Below are positions 1 through 9,188 of a stretch of DNA of 64,000 bases, piece after piece. The translations under genes and the position numbers were made by a program. Under the pieces are notes generated by a model. The model saw only the letters and a program-made list of their open reading frames with translations. It was not told the DNA's origin and searched no databases. The number at the start of each line of letters is the position of its first letter. Positions within the stretch are counted from its first letter, which is position 1. Source of the DNA: a bacterium (GTDB lineage: Bacteria; Pseudomonadota; Alphaproteobacteria; Sphingomonadales; Sphingomonadaceae). The DNA lies in assembly GCA_030824575.1 (NCBI GenBank), contig JAVBXL010000032.1:62001-126000 (forward strand), read 5' to 3'.

Positions 1-194
1 CCGGCGGCGCGAGCGGCGCGGAGATCGCGGCGTTCGAAGCCCTGGCGCGGGATGCCGGCCGCTCGGCTGTGACATGCATGACGATGGAGATTTATGGCGA
101 GGTCGATGCCGCTCCGGACGGCAGCATTATCTATTATAGCGGTGTCGACCCCGTGGCAGGACCGATGACAAAATATGCGATGGAGCTGGAATGA
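1..194 (+). CDS. C-terminal end of an unidentified protein (partial)
   Basis: An open frame enters from the left edge (first full codon at base 3) and stops with TGA at 192-194. The visible 63 residues end in ...DPVAGPMTKYAMELE. I do not recognise the family. The stop overlaps the ATG of the next gene (ATGA, start at 191), so the two are probably translationally coupled and this partial gene likely shares an operon with the alpha/beta hydrolase downstream. Codon use looks like genuine coding sequence. Confidence 0.6.
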   Translation, partial: GGASGAEIAAFEALARDAGRSAVTCMTMEIYGEVDAAPDGSIIYYSGVDPVAGPMTKYAMELE

Positions 195-988
195 CAGGCA
201 GTCAGCTATGCTTTGACGTCGAGGGCGAGAGCCTGGAGGCAACCTTGTTGTCGCCCGACAAGCTGGTCCCTGGCATTCTCTTCATCCATGGATGGGGCGG
301 TTCGCGCGAACAGGACATGGTGAGAGCCGAAGAGATCGCCCAATTGGGCTGCATCTGCTTCACGTTCGACCTGCGAGGCCATGCCAGACATGCCGAAGAG
401 CGCAATGTCGTGACCCGGTCGCACGGTCTTGCGGACGTGACGGCGGCCTATGATTTTCTCGTCAGGCAGGACCAGGTCGACCCCTCGGCGATTGCGGTCG
501 TTGGCACCAGCTATGGTGGCTATCTCGCGGCATTGCTGACTGCGGCTCGCCCGGTCAACTGGTTGGCGCTTCGTGTTCCTGCGCTCTATCCTGACGAACA
601 TTGGGATGTGCCCAAGGCAAAGCTCGACCGCGATCTCATCAATGCCTATCGGGCACACTTTCGAACGGGCCGGGAAGACAAGGCTCTGGCCGCTTGTGAG
701 CGCTTTGCCGGCGATGTTCTGATCGTTGAATCGGAACATGACGATTATGTGCCGCACGCCACCATCAGCTCCTACATGTCGGCGTTCCACAACAGCAATT
801 CGCTGAGTTATCGTATTCTAAAAGGCGCTGATCATTCGCTGCGGGATGAAGGCGGCCGACGGGCCTACAACCAGTTGCTGCTCACCTGGATAGAGGAGAT
901 GGTCCGAGGCGGCCGCCGCCCGTCATCGTCGGACGCCCAGGCAGAGGCGCAACTGCCGTCGCAGGCGAGAAAGCTCGTACAAGGCTGA
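191..988 (+). CDS. alpha/beta hydrolase family protein
   Basis: 265 aa, the size of a single-domain serine hydrolase. Seen in the sequence: an oxyanion-loop motif IHGWGG near residue 33, the nucleophile elbow GTSYGG near residue 115, an Asp in SEHDDYVP and a His in GADHSLRD near the C-terminus, together a plausible Ser-Asp-His triad. There is no signal peptide, so it should be cytoplasmic. By family it would cleave an ester or thioester; the substrate cannot be read from sequence. It overlaps the preceding partial gene by 4 bases. Confidence 0.85.
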   Translation: MTGSQLCFDVEGESLEATLLSPDKLVPGILFIHGWGGSREQDMVRAEEIAQLGCICFTFDLRGHARHAEERNVVTRSHGLADVTAAYDFLVRQDQVDPSAIAVVGTSYGGYLAALLTAARPVNWLALRVPALYPDEHWDVPKAKLDRDLINAYRAHFRTGREDKALAACERFAGDVLIVESEHDDYVPHATISSYMSAFHNSNSLSYRILKGADHSLRDEGGRRAYNQLLLTWIEEMVRGGRRPSSSDAQAEAQLPSQARKLVQG

Positions 989-1088
989 TCCTGTCCAGGC
1001 GGACGCGTTCTTGTAGCGACGCTTCGCCGTGGGGTGGCTCGTTGTTTCTGCTCGTGCGTTGATGCCGTAACAATGGGAGTAGACAGTC

Positions 1089-1532
1089 ATGTCCATGTCG
1101 CTTGAAGACCTGTCGCGCAAAATGAAGGAGATCGATTTCGCGATGCTTGCTACCCATACGGGTGGCGGCGCGATCGGATCGCGTCCGATGAGCAACAACC
1201 GCGAGGTCGATTATGACGGTAGCGCCTGGTTTTTCACGGAGGAAACCACGCTCATGGTGTCCGATATCAAGGCCGATCCCGCAGTAAATCTAAGCTATCA
1301 GGGTAAATCGGGCTTGTTGGGACAACGTCCCTTCTTTCTGGCGGTGGAAGGGACCGCCATGCTCATCCGCGACAAGGCCCAGTTCGAAGCGCATTGGACG
1401 AAAGGCCTGGAACGGTGGTGGCCGCAGGGCACGCAGACGCCTGGCCTTGTCTTGATCCGGGTGATCGGCGAGCGCGCGCATTATTGGGATGGCGAGGAGG
1501 AAGGCGAGCTATTGCTGGAGGACGCTCACTGA
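1089..1532 (+). CDS. pyridoxamine 5'-phosphate oxidase-like (general stress protein 26 type) protein
   Basis: 147 aa with the split-barrel flavin-binding pattern of the general stress protein family: SRPMSNNREVDYDGSAWFFT, then a strand pair ending in VEGTAML, and a C-terminal W-rich part (HWTKGLERWWPQG) that closes the dimer. Members bind FMN or related flavins and are usually stress-induced; true PNP oxidase activity is not expected. The start follows GGGAG with suitable spacing. The stop codon overlaps the start of the next small membrane gene (TGATG). Confidence 0.85.
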   Translation: MSMSLEDLSRKMKEIDFAMLATHTGGGAIGSRPMSNNREVDYDGSAWFFTEETTLMVSDIKADPAVNLSYQGKSGLLGQRPFFLAVEGTAMLIRDKAQFEAHWTKGLERWWPQGTQTPGLVLIRVIGERAHYWDGEEEGELLLEDAH

Positions 1533-1729
1533 TGGCGTCAGATGAGAAGCCCTCGCCGCGCCGGCTCGCAAAGGCCGGCGCATTCATTTGCGGCGTCATC
1601 ATCGCCCTGTTCATCATCATATTCGTCGCGAGGAATGTCTGGCATGGCGAGGAACTTGAGCAGGATCAGGCCACCGGCAACAACGTCGCGACCGAGCATA
1701 CTGGCCCATCCTATAATCAGCAGCCTTGA
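1532..1729 (+). CDS. small single-pass membrane protein, unknown function
   Basis: 65 aa starting at the ATG that overlaps the stop of the preceding gene by one base. A single strongly hydrophobic helix (FICGVIIALFIIIFVARNVW, about residues 18-37) follows a basic N-terminus; the last 25 residues are polar, rich in Asn, Gln and Thr. It resembles an N-in membrane anchor with a short periplasmic tail. Function is unknown; tight coupling suggests a stress-linked role shared with the flavin-binding gene. A longer frame starting upstream inside that gene is not favoured. Confidence 0.6.
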   Translation: MASDEKPSPRRLAKAGAFICGVIIALFIIIFVARNVWHGEELEQDQATGNNVATEHTGPSYNQQP

Positions 1730-1777
1730 ACGGCGCGGGTTTCAGCGGAGCCTGGAAGCTGGGCCATGTTCGGGAGC

Positions 1778-2717
1778 CTAGCCTCTGCGAGCCTGCAGCG
1801 ACATGAGAGCCTGAATGATCGCAAGATGGGTCAGTCCTTGCGGCATGTTGCCGAGATAGCGCCCGGACGCAGGGTCGATCATTTCAGGATATACGCCAGC
1901 AGTGGGCGCCAGCCCTCCAATGGCTTCGGTAAATGCCCTGGACGCCGCTTCAGGCTGATCAAGCAGAATTTTGGCTTCGACCATCCAGAAGGTGCAGGCG
2001 AGGAAGCAGCCTTCTTCCTTGTCGGCTCCGGAATAGCGATAATGATAGGGTCCACAGCCGAGCTCTCGATCAATCGCTTCGACCGTTCGACGCAGGCGAT
2101 CCCGTCCATCGAACCCAAAGCGCACGGCAAGGGTGAGGGACGCATCGAGGCGATCGGTGCCCGGATAGAAGCTATAGGCGCCCAAGCTCTCGGACCAGCA
2201 ATGCTCCGTTATCCAGGCCTCGATCCTGTCCCGTTCGCGTGACCAGCGATCGCGGCAGGTCGTCGGCAATTGTCCTGCGTCGGCCAGTTCAACGGCGCGA
2301 GCCAGGGCCTGCCAGCAACTGATTTTCGACATGGTATAATGCTGTTCTTCGGCAAGCTCCCAGATGCCGCTATCCTTCTGGCGCCAGATGTCCGCACATT
2401 GGTCGGCGAGATGGGCCAATATCTCTGCGCTGCGCGCGTCCAGGATATTGCCATGGTCTACGAAGCATGCCGCGGTCTCGAAGATATCGCCATATATCCC
2501 ATGCTGCCGCTGATCCGTGGCGCGGTTTCCAGCAACAACCGGCTCTGAACGGTCATAGCCAGGCAGATCGACTGTCCGGACGTCTGAAGCTGCGCCGCCC
2601 CAGATCGAATAGCAGACGCGCGGCCCCACTTCCTCGATTTGCTTAAGCAACCAGGTCAGAGCAGCCTTCGCCTCCGCCTGGGCACCAACGCGCAGGAAGG
2701 CGTTGATGGTATATACC
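1778..2717 (-). pseudogene. glycoside hydrolase family 15 (glucoamylase/trehalase-like), 5' half missing
   Basis: About 310 residues match the C-terminal part of a GH15 enzyme: [48 protein letters not shown], EELxxG-type stretches and a terminal GNMPQGLTHLAIIQAL. Full GH15 proteins are roughly 600 aa, so the N-terminal beta domain and first part of the alpha-toroid are absent. Homology stops at the palindrome GGTATATACC (2708-2717), beyond which the other strand reads an SDR fragment. An ATG or GTG further upstream gives only a short non-homologous extension. It probably lacks its promoter and is a relic. Confidence 0.7.
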
Positions 2718-2972
2718 AAAGCGCTGGCCAAACAGCTGATCGAAAAGGGCATCCGGGCAAATGTGGTTGCCCCCGGTCCATTCTGGACGGTCCTGCAATC
2801 CAGTGGCGGTCAGCCGCAGGACAAGGTCACCACGTTCGGGGAGCAGAGCCAGTTTGGCCGCCCTGGTCAGCCGGTCGAGATCGCGCCCGTCTATGTGCTG
2901 CTGGCCTCGCAGGAGGGCAGCTATATCACCGGTGAAGTCTATGGCGTGACCGGCGGCGCAGGGATCGCCTGA
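2706..2972 (+). pseudogene. C-terminal fragment of an SDR-family oxidoreductase
   Basis: About 88 residues: [11 protein letters not shown] then [34 protein letters not shown] and [12 protein letters not shown] at the end. This is the last third of the YghA/YdaD-like short-chain dehydrogenase type (normally near 290 aa). The N-terminal Rossmann GxxxGxG motif and the catalytic Ser and Tyr are missing. It begins exactly at the palindrome shared with the truncated GH15 gene on the other strand, so both genes lost their 5' ends in one event. Confidence 0.75.
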
Positions 2973-2980
2973 CGCAAGGA

Positions 2981-3004
2981 TGGCCCCGCGTCACCGCGGG
3001 GCCA
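2981..3004 (+). terminator. GC-rich hairpin after the SDR fragment
   Basis: Perfect 10-bp inverted repeat TGGCCCCGCG / CGCGGGGCCA around a TCAC loop, 8 bases after the SDR stop. No clear U-tract follows, so termination efficiency is uncertain; it may work for both directions. Confidence 0.45.
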
Positions 3005-3079
3005 CCATCCCAACAGAAATGGTTCTGACAGGATAACGCCGGGCCGCCACCTCAAGAAGGAGCGGCATGGCCAGAGGCC

Positions 3080-3514
3080 TTAGTCGCGAAGGCTATCGGG
3101 AACCACACCGCCATTTTCAGCGAGTTTCGTCATCACCGCCCTGTGCAGCGCGATATTCTGCTCGGCGCTGCCATCAGCGCCCTCATGGACAGCCAGTTCG
3201 TCGGCCAGTTCCTTGCGCGCCGCAAGGCTGGAATCAAGATCGAGCAGCTTCAGCAGATCGACGATCGAACTTTGATAATTTCCCCCGCCTCCCCTGGCGT
3301 CGGCCATGGCCGAGAGAACCGCGCCGACATCGACCTGCGGCAGCGAGGCTGCCTCAGGTGACGCGGTGGCCGCGGCGGGCGACGCAGCGGGCGTAGTGGC
3401 TGGCGGGGTCGGGCTGGCCGTCTGGACATTCGTGGCGGGTGCAGGAGCGCCATTGCTTGCCGTCTGGTCGTCATGACCAAAAATCTTGTCCCTGATCTTG
3501 CTGAAGATGCCCAT
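3080..3514 (-). CDS. DUF3597 domain-containing protein
   Basis: 144 aa from the ATG at 3514, chosen because GGAGG lies 8 bases upstream and the family begins MGIFSKIxDxIFG. Residues about 15-60 are a low-complexity Ala/Pro/Thr linker; the C-terminal half is the DUF3597 domain (VDVGAVLSAMADA, SSIVDLLKLLDLDSSLAARKELADEL, ALHRAVMTKLAENGG). Members resemble LysM-associated small proteins and are common in sphingomonads; the function is unknown. Nine extra codons upstream are in frame but lack support. Confidence 0.8.
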   Translation of the reverse strand: MGIFSKIRDKIFGHDDQTASNGAPAPATNVQTASPTPPATTPAASPAAATASPEAASLPQVDVGAVLSAMADARGGGGNYQSSIVDLLKLLDLDSSLAARKELADELAVHEGADGSAEQNIALHRAVMTKLAENGGVVPDSLRD

Positions 3515-3579
3515 GTGCCTGTCCTCCATGTGATGGTTCAATCATCACCAAACGGCGGGTGGCAAAGAAGGCTCCCATG

Positions 3580-3604
3580 GGAACGAGCTTGGACGCGGCG
3601 GGTT
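3580..3604 (+). promoter_or_regulatory. possible EcfG-type general-stress promoter before the DUF4142 gene
   Basis: GGAAC at 3580-3584, a 16-base spacer, then GGTT at 3601-3604; the alphaproteobacterial EcfG consensus is GGAAC-N16/17-CGTT, so one base of the -10 differs. It lies about 36 bases before the ATG at 3640. Confidence 0.35.
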
Positions 3605-3639
3605 GACGTTCCGACAGAGGATGATCCGGGAGACGATCG

Positions 3640-4212
3640 ATGAAGATGCAGTTCGCGACAGTGGCGATATCATTGGCAGCGCTGACACTTGGCGGATGCG
3701 GCAAGAAGGTCGATACGACGTCCAACAACGCCGCGGCAGCGCCGTTGAACAGTGTCAACGCCATCGAACCGGCGCCCGTTGCGGAGAGCGCAGGTCAGAT
3801 GTTCGCCAATGCGGCAGCGGCGAGCGATACATTCGAAATCGAAAGCTCGAGATTGGCACAAGCCAACAGCCAGTCGGCGTCCGTAAAGAAATTCGCGGAG
3901 TCGATGATCAAGGCGCATACCGATTCAACGGCAAAGCTCGGCCAGGCTGCGAGCGCTGCGTCGCCAGCTATCGTGCCCAAGCCGCTCCTGTCCAGCGCGC
4001 AGCAACAGTCGCTCGACGCGCTCAAGGGCAAGAAAGGGGCAGACTTCGATGCCGCCTATATCGAAGCGCAGACCCGGGGACATCAGGAGACGCTCGACAC
4101 GCTCAAAGCATATTCTGGCAATGGTGACGTTCCCTCGCTGAAGGAATTCGCTACCAAGCTTGTTCCCATCGTGACGGCACATCTCAACATGGCGAAGGGC
4201 CTTAAGTCCTGA
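3640..4212 (+). CDS. DUF4142 domain-containing lipoprotein
   Basis: 190 aa. The N-terminus MKMQFATVAISLAALTLGGC is a lipoprotein signal with lipobox LGGC, so the mature protein should be attached to a membrane in the periplasm. Residues about 50-190 form the four-helix, ferritin-like DUF4142 fold (SSRLAQANSQSASVKKFAESMIKAHTDS..., then YIEAQTRGHQETLDTLKAY...). The family is frequent in stress regulons of alphaproteobacteria; biochemical role unknown. A possible EcfG promoter precedes it and an intrinsic terminator follows it. Confidence 0.85.
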   Translation: MKMQFATVAISLAALTLGGCGKKVDTTSNNAAAAPLNSVNAIEPAPVAESAGQMFANAAAASDTFEIESSRLAQANSQSASVKKFAESMIKAHTDSTAKLGQAASAASPAIVPKPLLSSAQQQSLDALKGKKGADFDAAYIEAQTRGHQETLDTLKAYSGNGDVPSLKEFATKLVPIVTAHLNMAKGLKS

Positions 4213-4287
4213 GCGTACGTTCCTTTTTCAGAATCTCTGCGTGTACGGACGGGCCATGGCGGTGATCGCCAATGACCCGGCTCCCTG

Positions 4288-4326
4288 CCCCTTCGATCTT
4301 GCATGAGGCAGATCGAAGGGGCTTTT
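4288..4326 (+). terminator. rho-independent terminator
   Basis: Perfect 11-bp stem CCCCTTCGATC (4288-4298) / GATCGAAGGGG (4311-4321) with a 12-base loop, followed by CTTTT. It sits 75 bases after the DUF4142 stop and fits as its terminator. Confidence 0.7.
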
Positions 4327-4453
4327 GGCCCTGCCAGCAAATGCCGCGTCGAGGATATCGCGCGTTCATCCTCATACCGGCCTGGACTGAAGGCACCCGA
4401 CACGCAACGCTGCGACGCCTTCATATTCTCACATCAAGAGCGCCGGGCCAATC

Positions 4454-6235
4454 TCAGGCGGCCGCATCGCGGAGGATGCAAGATAATTCCTCTACCGAAT
4501 AGGGTTTATGGAGAAGTGGAAATCCGTGCCCGCTATCTTCGGCCAGGGCATGGCTATAGCCGCTGGTGAGCACCGCCGTCTTGTCGGGCCAGCGCGCCCG
4601 GATTTTCTTGCCCAGCTCGACGCCATTCATGCCCGGCATGACGACATCCGAGAATATGATATCGACATCGTCATGAGCCATTTCCAAAATGGCGATAGCC
4701 TCGAGCGCATTGGCTGCGCGCTGGGTTACAAAGCCCAGATCGCCAAGCAGTTGAGACGCAAATTCACCGACCTGGTCATTATCCTCCACGATGAGAATGC
4801 TTGCAGCAGCCGCATCGATCCGCGGTTCCGCAACCTCCGCGCCCTTCTCGTCCAATGCGGTGACACGGCGAAGATACAGGCTGAACATCGTGCCTTGACC
4901 GACGTTGCTGACCACGTCGATCTCACCACCCGATTGCTTGGTAAAACCATAAACCTGGGAAAGGCCGAGGCCCGTGCCCTTGCCCACTTCCTTGGTCGTG
5001 AAAAATGGCTCGAAGATACGCTCCAGCTCCTCCGGGGGGATCCCGGATCCAGCATCGATCACCGAGACCTTCACATAGTCGCCCTTGGCAGCGGCATGTC
5101 CCCGACGCGCCGGAACACCATCGGCAGGCACGATCGCGATTTCGATGCGCCCTTCTCCATTCATCGCATCGCGCGCATTCACCGCGAGATTTACAAGTGC
5201 GGTTTCGAACTGGCTCGCATCGACTTCGACGCAGCAGCCTTCCCCTTCAGATGTAACGATGAGATCGACACGCGCGCCCACCACGGTCCTCAGCATGTCG
5301 GCCACCGCTTCCACCCGGGCGACAGCGTTGAAAATCTCGGGCCGCAGAGCCTGCCGACGGGCGAAGGCGAGGAGCTGCCCTGTCAGCTTTGCTGCCCTGT
5401 CTGCGGTTTCTGAAATGGCGTCGATATATTTTTGCTGCCGGTCACGCGGCAGTTCGCGCCGACCAAGCAATTCAGCCGAAGAACGAATGATCGTCAGAAG
5501 ATTGTTGAAGTCATGGGCAACACCGCCGGTCAGCTGGCCGATCGCTTCCATTTTCTGCATCTGGCGGACCTGGTTTTCAGCCGCCAGCAATTCGCGTGAG
5601 CGTACCTCGATCCTGACTTCCAGCGATTCATTCAGCCTACGCAGTTCCTCCTCAGCGATGGTGCGGTCCAACAAGTCCGCTGCCTGGCGAGCAAGAATAT
5701 CGAGGAGACGCAGGTCTCGCGCTGATGGCTCGTGCGGAACCGCCCAGTGGGTCGATATCATGCCAAGCAGCTTACCGCTGCGGGAAAGCAGGGGCGTCGT
5801 TTGCGCGGAGCGGATTCCAGCCTGGCGGAATGCTTCCAGATCCGAGGTGCCGCTAATCTCATCCCATTGTTCGTAATCGGGGATCACGGCCCGCTGTCCG
5901 AAGCGAAGGGCCATGGTGCAACTACTATGCGCCGCAGGGCTTACCCATCGCCAAAATTCCAGGGCTTCCGGGGGAAGGTTGCAATGGGCCAGGAGCTGCA
6001 GCTCGCCGCCATGGCCAGAAGGATCTCCCGGGGGGCACAGCCGCTGCATCGTTCCAAATTGCGACTGTGTAATCGTGACTGCTGCTGCCACGATCTTGCT
6101 ATATAGTTCACCCAGATCCTGCTCCCCGATAAGCTCGACGCTGATGCGATGAAGCAGCGCCACATCCGAGGTCTCTTCCTCCACATCGTCTGGGGCGGCC
6201 AGGGAGAATAAAGGTGCAACTTGGATGGGGGCCAT
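4454..6235 (-). CDS. GAF-domain hybrid sensor histidine kinase
   Basis: 593 aa, no membrane helix, so cytoplasmic. Order: GAF domain (about 25-195), a coiled coil with [14 protein letters not shown], HisKA with phosphoacceptor His241 in VAHDFNNLL, HATPase (N-box [12 protein letters not shown]-boxes [11 protein letters not shown] and [14 protein letters not shown]), then a C-terminal receiver (LIVEDNDQ, phospho-Asp in [11 protein letters not shown], Thr in LTSGYS, Lys in HKPY). The receiver suggests internal phosphorelay or auto-dephosphorylation. It lies 101 bases downstream of another hybrid kinase on the same strand and may be co-transcribed with it. Confidence 0.9.
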   Translation of the reverse strand: MAPIQVAPLFSLAAPDDVEEETSDVALLHRISVELIGEQDLGELYSKIVAAAVTITQSQFGTMQRLCPPGDPSGHGGELQLLAHCNLPPEALEFWRWVSPAAHSSCTMALRFGQRAVIPDYEQWDEISGTSDLEAFRQAGIRSAQTTPLLSRSGKLLGMISTHWAVPHEPSARDLRLLDILARQAADLLDRTIAEEELRRLNESLEVRIEVRSRELLAAENQVRQMQKMEAIGQLTGGVAHDFNNLLTIIRSSAELLGRRELPRDRQQKYIDAISETADRAAKLTGQLLAFARRQALRPEIFNAVARVEAVADMLRTVVGARVDLIVTSEGEGCCVEVDASQFETALVNLAVNARDAMNGEGRIEIAIVPADGVPARRGHAAAKGDYVKVSVIDAGSGIPPEELERIFEPFFTTKEVGKGTGLGLSQVYGFTKQSGGEIDVVSNVGQGTMFSLYLRRVTALDEKGAEVAEPRIDAAAASILIVEDNDQVGEFASQLLGDLGFVTQRAANALEAIAILEMAHDDVDIIFSDVVMPGMNGVELGKKIRARWPDKTAVLTSGYSHALAEDSGHGFPLLHKPYSVEELSCILRDAAA

Positions 6236-6336
6236 AGGCGTTACCCGCTTTATGAGGGACTCGTGGCAGACATAGCATTTGTCCTGCGGATGAACGAAGG
6301 CTTTCGTCTTGATCGAGATCAGCGCCCTTTGCTAGT

Positions 6337-9054
6337 TCAGTCGCTCGAATTGTTTTTCGCGGCTCGGATCTCGACTGAAATTGGGTCGATACCCACCTCC
6401 GCGATAGCCTGCGAAAGCGCCTTGCCATCATAGGGCTTGGCGAGCAGCACCGTTTTTGGCGCGGACCGATCATAGTCGAGCTGCGTGTCACCTGTCGCGA
6501 AGATGATGCCGATATGGGGCAACATTTCGCGAGCTTTCGCCGCAAGATTAGGGCCTGTCATTCCCGGCAGGTTCGCATCGGTGATCAGCACATCGACATG
6601 GGTCGTCTGGAGCGCTGAAACGGCATCCTCGGCGCTCAGCGCCTCGATGACGGTGAGACCGAGATCCTTTACCATCTCTGCGGTGCTTGCCAGGATGATC
6701 GCATCATCTTCCACGATCAGCGCAAGCGCATTGCGGCGCTCTGGCTTGGCGTCCGACGCCGGGCGGGCGGATATCGTCCGGGCAAGGTTGCGCTGGCGCT
6801 GATTGGCCAGCACATGGCGGAACTTTCGTGCGAGCGCGTCGCGCGAATAGGGCTTGGAGAGAAGTTCAACGCCAGCGTCCAGGCGGCCGCCATGGACGAT
6901 GGAATTTTCCGTATAGCCCGAGGTGAACAGCACGGCGATGTCCGGCTGCCGTTCGCGCGCCATGCGGGCGAGTTCCGCGCTCTTGAGCCGGCCCGGCATG
7001 ACGACGTCGGTGAACAGCAAGTCGATCTGGATGCCGCTCTCGATCACGCTGAGCGCGCTCGAAGCATCGACTGCTTTGAGGACGCCATAGCCAAGATCAT
7101 TCAGCATCTCGACGACCGTGGCCCGGACGGCGTCGTCGTCCTCGACGACCAGAACCGTCTCGCTGCCGCCGCGGATCGGACCGCTGTCCAGTTCGACCTC
7201 GAGATCCTCATTTTCGACGGAACGAGGGAAATAGAGCTTTATGGTCGTGCCTTCGCCGACCTCCGAGTAGATTTTGACATGTCCGCCCGACTGTTTGACG
7301 AAGCCATAGACCATGGAAAGGCCAAGACCCGAGCCCTTGCCCTCGCTTTTGGTTGAGAAGAATGGATCGAACACTTTTTCGATGATTTCCGGCGGTATGC
7401 CGCTGCCGGTATCGGTGACAGCCAGCATCACATATTGGCCGGGCGCGACCTCGCTATGGCTGCGGGCATATTCATCATCGAGGCTGGCATTGCCCAATTC
7501 TATCGTGAGCTTGCCCTGGCCTTCCATCGCATCGCGGGCGTTGATGGCAAGGTTGAGCAAGGCATTTTCGACCTGCGCAGGATCGACGAATGTGTTCCAG
7601 AGCCCGCCGCCCACGATCGTTTCGACTTCAATGCCCTCGCCGATCGCACGGCGGAGCATGTCATCCATATCGCGCACGAAGCGCGTCACGTTGACGACCT
7701 TGGGTTCAAGTGCCTGTCGCCGGCCAAAAGCGAGCAATTGGGCAGCGAGCTTGGCGCCGCGGGTTACTCCAGCCATGGCGTTGGCAACCCGGGTCTCGGC
7801 TTTTTCGTTGCCGGCAATGTCGCGCGCCAGCAGCTGAAGATTGCCCGAGACGACCTGGAGAAGATTGTTGAAATCGTGGGCGACGCCGCCGGTCAGTTGG
7901 CCGATCGTTTCCATCTTCTGCGATTGCGCCAGGATCGCCTCGGCCTGGCGCCGCTCTGCCATCTCTTCGACCACACGGGTTTCGAGCGTCTCGTTGAGAT
8001 AGCGCAGCTGCTCCTCCGCCCGTTCACGATGCTGGACCTGTCGTTCAAGGGCCGCTTCGCGCCGGACGCGATCCTCTATATCGAACACCAGCACATGGAA
8101 GCCTGCAACAGAGCCGTCTGCCTCGATCCGGGGGATATAGCGTACTTCGGCCGCGCGGTCCTCGCCCGAACGATGCGGCATGGTGGTATCGGCCACCACC
8201 CATTCGCCCGCCATTGCCCGCTCGATCAGCGGCAGGCGGGCCACATAGGTCTTTTCGCCAACGACGTCCCTGACATGGCGACCAATCACTTCCGAAGGCG
8301 GCTTGCCCACCCAATCCTCGTAGAAGCTGTTGGCGAAGCGATAGACATGGTCCGCATCGACATAGGAAATCAGGACCGGCAGAGAATCCGTGATGGTGCG
8401 CAGTTCGGCCTCGCTCTTGGCCAGGGCGCGCTGCGCTTCGACCTTTTCGGTATTCTCGATGACGGTGCACATCACCCCACCGACCTTGCCGTCCTCATCA
8501 TAGATCGGCGTGTAGAAGAGATCGAAAATCACTTCTTCAGGCGTGCCGTAGCGATTGAGCACCATGGGCTGATCAAGATGAGAAACGACCTCGCCACCAA
8601 AGCCGGACGCCAGAATCTGCCGATTGAATTCCCAGATTTCCGGCCAGATTCCTGGTACGGTCCCACCCATCGCCTTAGGGTGATAATCGCCTGCAATGGC
8701 GACATAGCCGTCATTGTAGATCATGACATGCTCGGGTCCCCACATGAGGACCTTTGGCACCGGCGAGTTCAGCACATTGTTGACCGTAGCGCGCAACTGC
8801 GCCGACCAGCGCGAGGGAGTGCCAAGCTGCGTTGACGCCCAGTCCACCCGGCGCATGAGGTCGATCGATTCTCCGCGGCCCTTCAGCCACCAGAATGGGT
8901 CGGTGGATGCAACGTCTTCCCGTTCTCGCAGGAGCTTGAGCGCAGTGCGGACTACTTCACTGGCATTGCCATATTCGCCAGCTTCAAGCCGAGCTTCGAT
9001 GAAGCGATCAAGCTCGGCGGTAAGGGAGACATTCCGGGAAAGACGATTGGCCAT
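6337..9054 (-). CDS. hybrid histidine kinase with N-terminal ParD-like ribbon-helix-helix domain and two receivers
   Basis: 905 aa from ATG 9054; the TTG codons further upstream only add residues unlike ParD. Residues 1-48 ([20 protein letters not shown], then [18 protein letters not shown]) are a full ParD/RHH antitoxin-type DNA-binding domain. Next come a PAS-like region (about 60-210), a second PAS, a coiled coil, HisKA with His393 (VAHDFNNLL), HATPase ([14 protein letters not shown]) and two receivers ([10 protein letters not shown]...[18 protein letters not shown]...[11 protein letters not shown]). No transmembrane segment is seen. No parE toxin is adjacent. The frame is continuous across the junction, so this is a real fusion in this sequence. 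Confidence 0.88.
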   Translation of the reverse strand: MANRLSRNVSLTAELDRFIEARLEAGEYGNASEVVRTALKLLREREDVASTDPFWWLKGRGESIDLMRRVDWASTQLGTPSRWSAQLRATVNNVLNSPVPKVLMWGPEHVMIYNDGYVAIAGDYHPKAMGGTVPGIWPEIWEFNRQILASGFGGEVVSHLDQPMVLNRYGTPEEVIFDLFYTPIYDEDGKVGGVMCTVIENTEKVEAQRALAKSEAELRTITDSLPVLISYVDADHVYRFANSFYEDWVGKPPSEVIGRHVRDVVGEKTYVARLPLIERAMAGEWVVADTTMPHRSGEDRAAEVRYIPRIEADGSVAGFHVLVFDIEDRVRREAALERQVQHRERAEEQLRYLNETLETRVVEEMAERRQAEAILAQSQKMETIGQLTGGVAHDFNNLLQVVSGNLQLLARDIAGNEKAETRVANAMAGVTRGAKLAAQLLAFGRRQALEPKVVNVTRFVRDMDDMLRRAIGEGIEVETIVGGGLWNTFVDPAQVENALLNLAINARDAMEGQGKLTIELGNASLDDEYARSHSEVAPGQYVMLAVTDTGSGIPPEIIEKVFDPFFSTKSEGKGSGLGLSMVYGFVKQSGGHVKIYSEVGEGTTIKLYFPRSVENEDLEVELDSGPIRGGSETVLVVEDDDAVRATVVEMLNDLGYGVLKAVDASSALSVIESGIQIDLLFTDVVMPGRLKSAELARMARERQPDIAVLFTSGYTENSIVHGGRLDAGVELLSKPYSRDALARKFRHVLANQRQRNLARTISARPASDAKPERRNALALIVEDDAIILASTAEMVKDLGLTVIEALSAEDAVSALQTTHVDVLITDANLPGMTGPNLAAKAREMLPHIGIIFATGDTQLDYDRSAPKTVLLAKPYDGKALSQAIAEVGIDPISVEIRAAKNNSSD

Positions 9055-9188
9055 GGTGCCGGAGATGACAACGGCACAGGACTGTGTCAACAAATGTCAC
9101 ATTGATCGCAATGAGGGAAATAGCCTCACCTCATGATGCCTCCAGTTGTGCCAACAAACCTACGGAGGCGTTTTCGTCATGGCGGCTA

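Noticed and set aside
7435-8835. 466-codon open frame on the plus strand
   Set aside because: Antisense to the PAS and kinase part of the ParD-kinase fusion; no domain found.
9055-9188. Possible parE toxin next to the ParD-like domain
   Set aside because: Neither the 134 bases upstream nor the downstream gene encodes a ParE-like protein; the ParD-like part has no toxin partner here.
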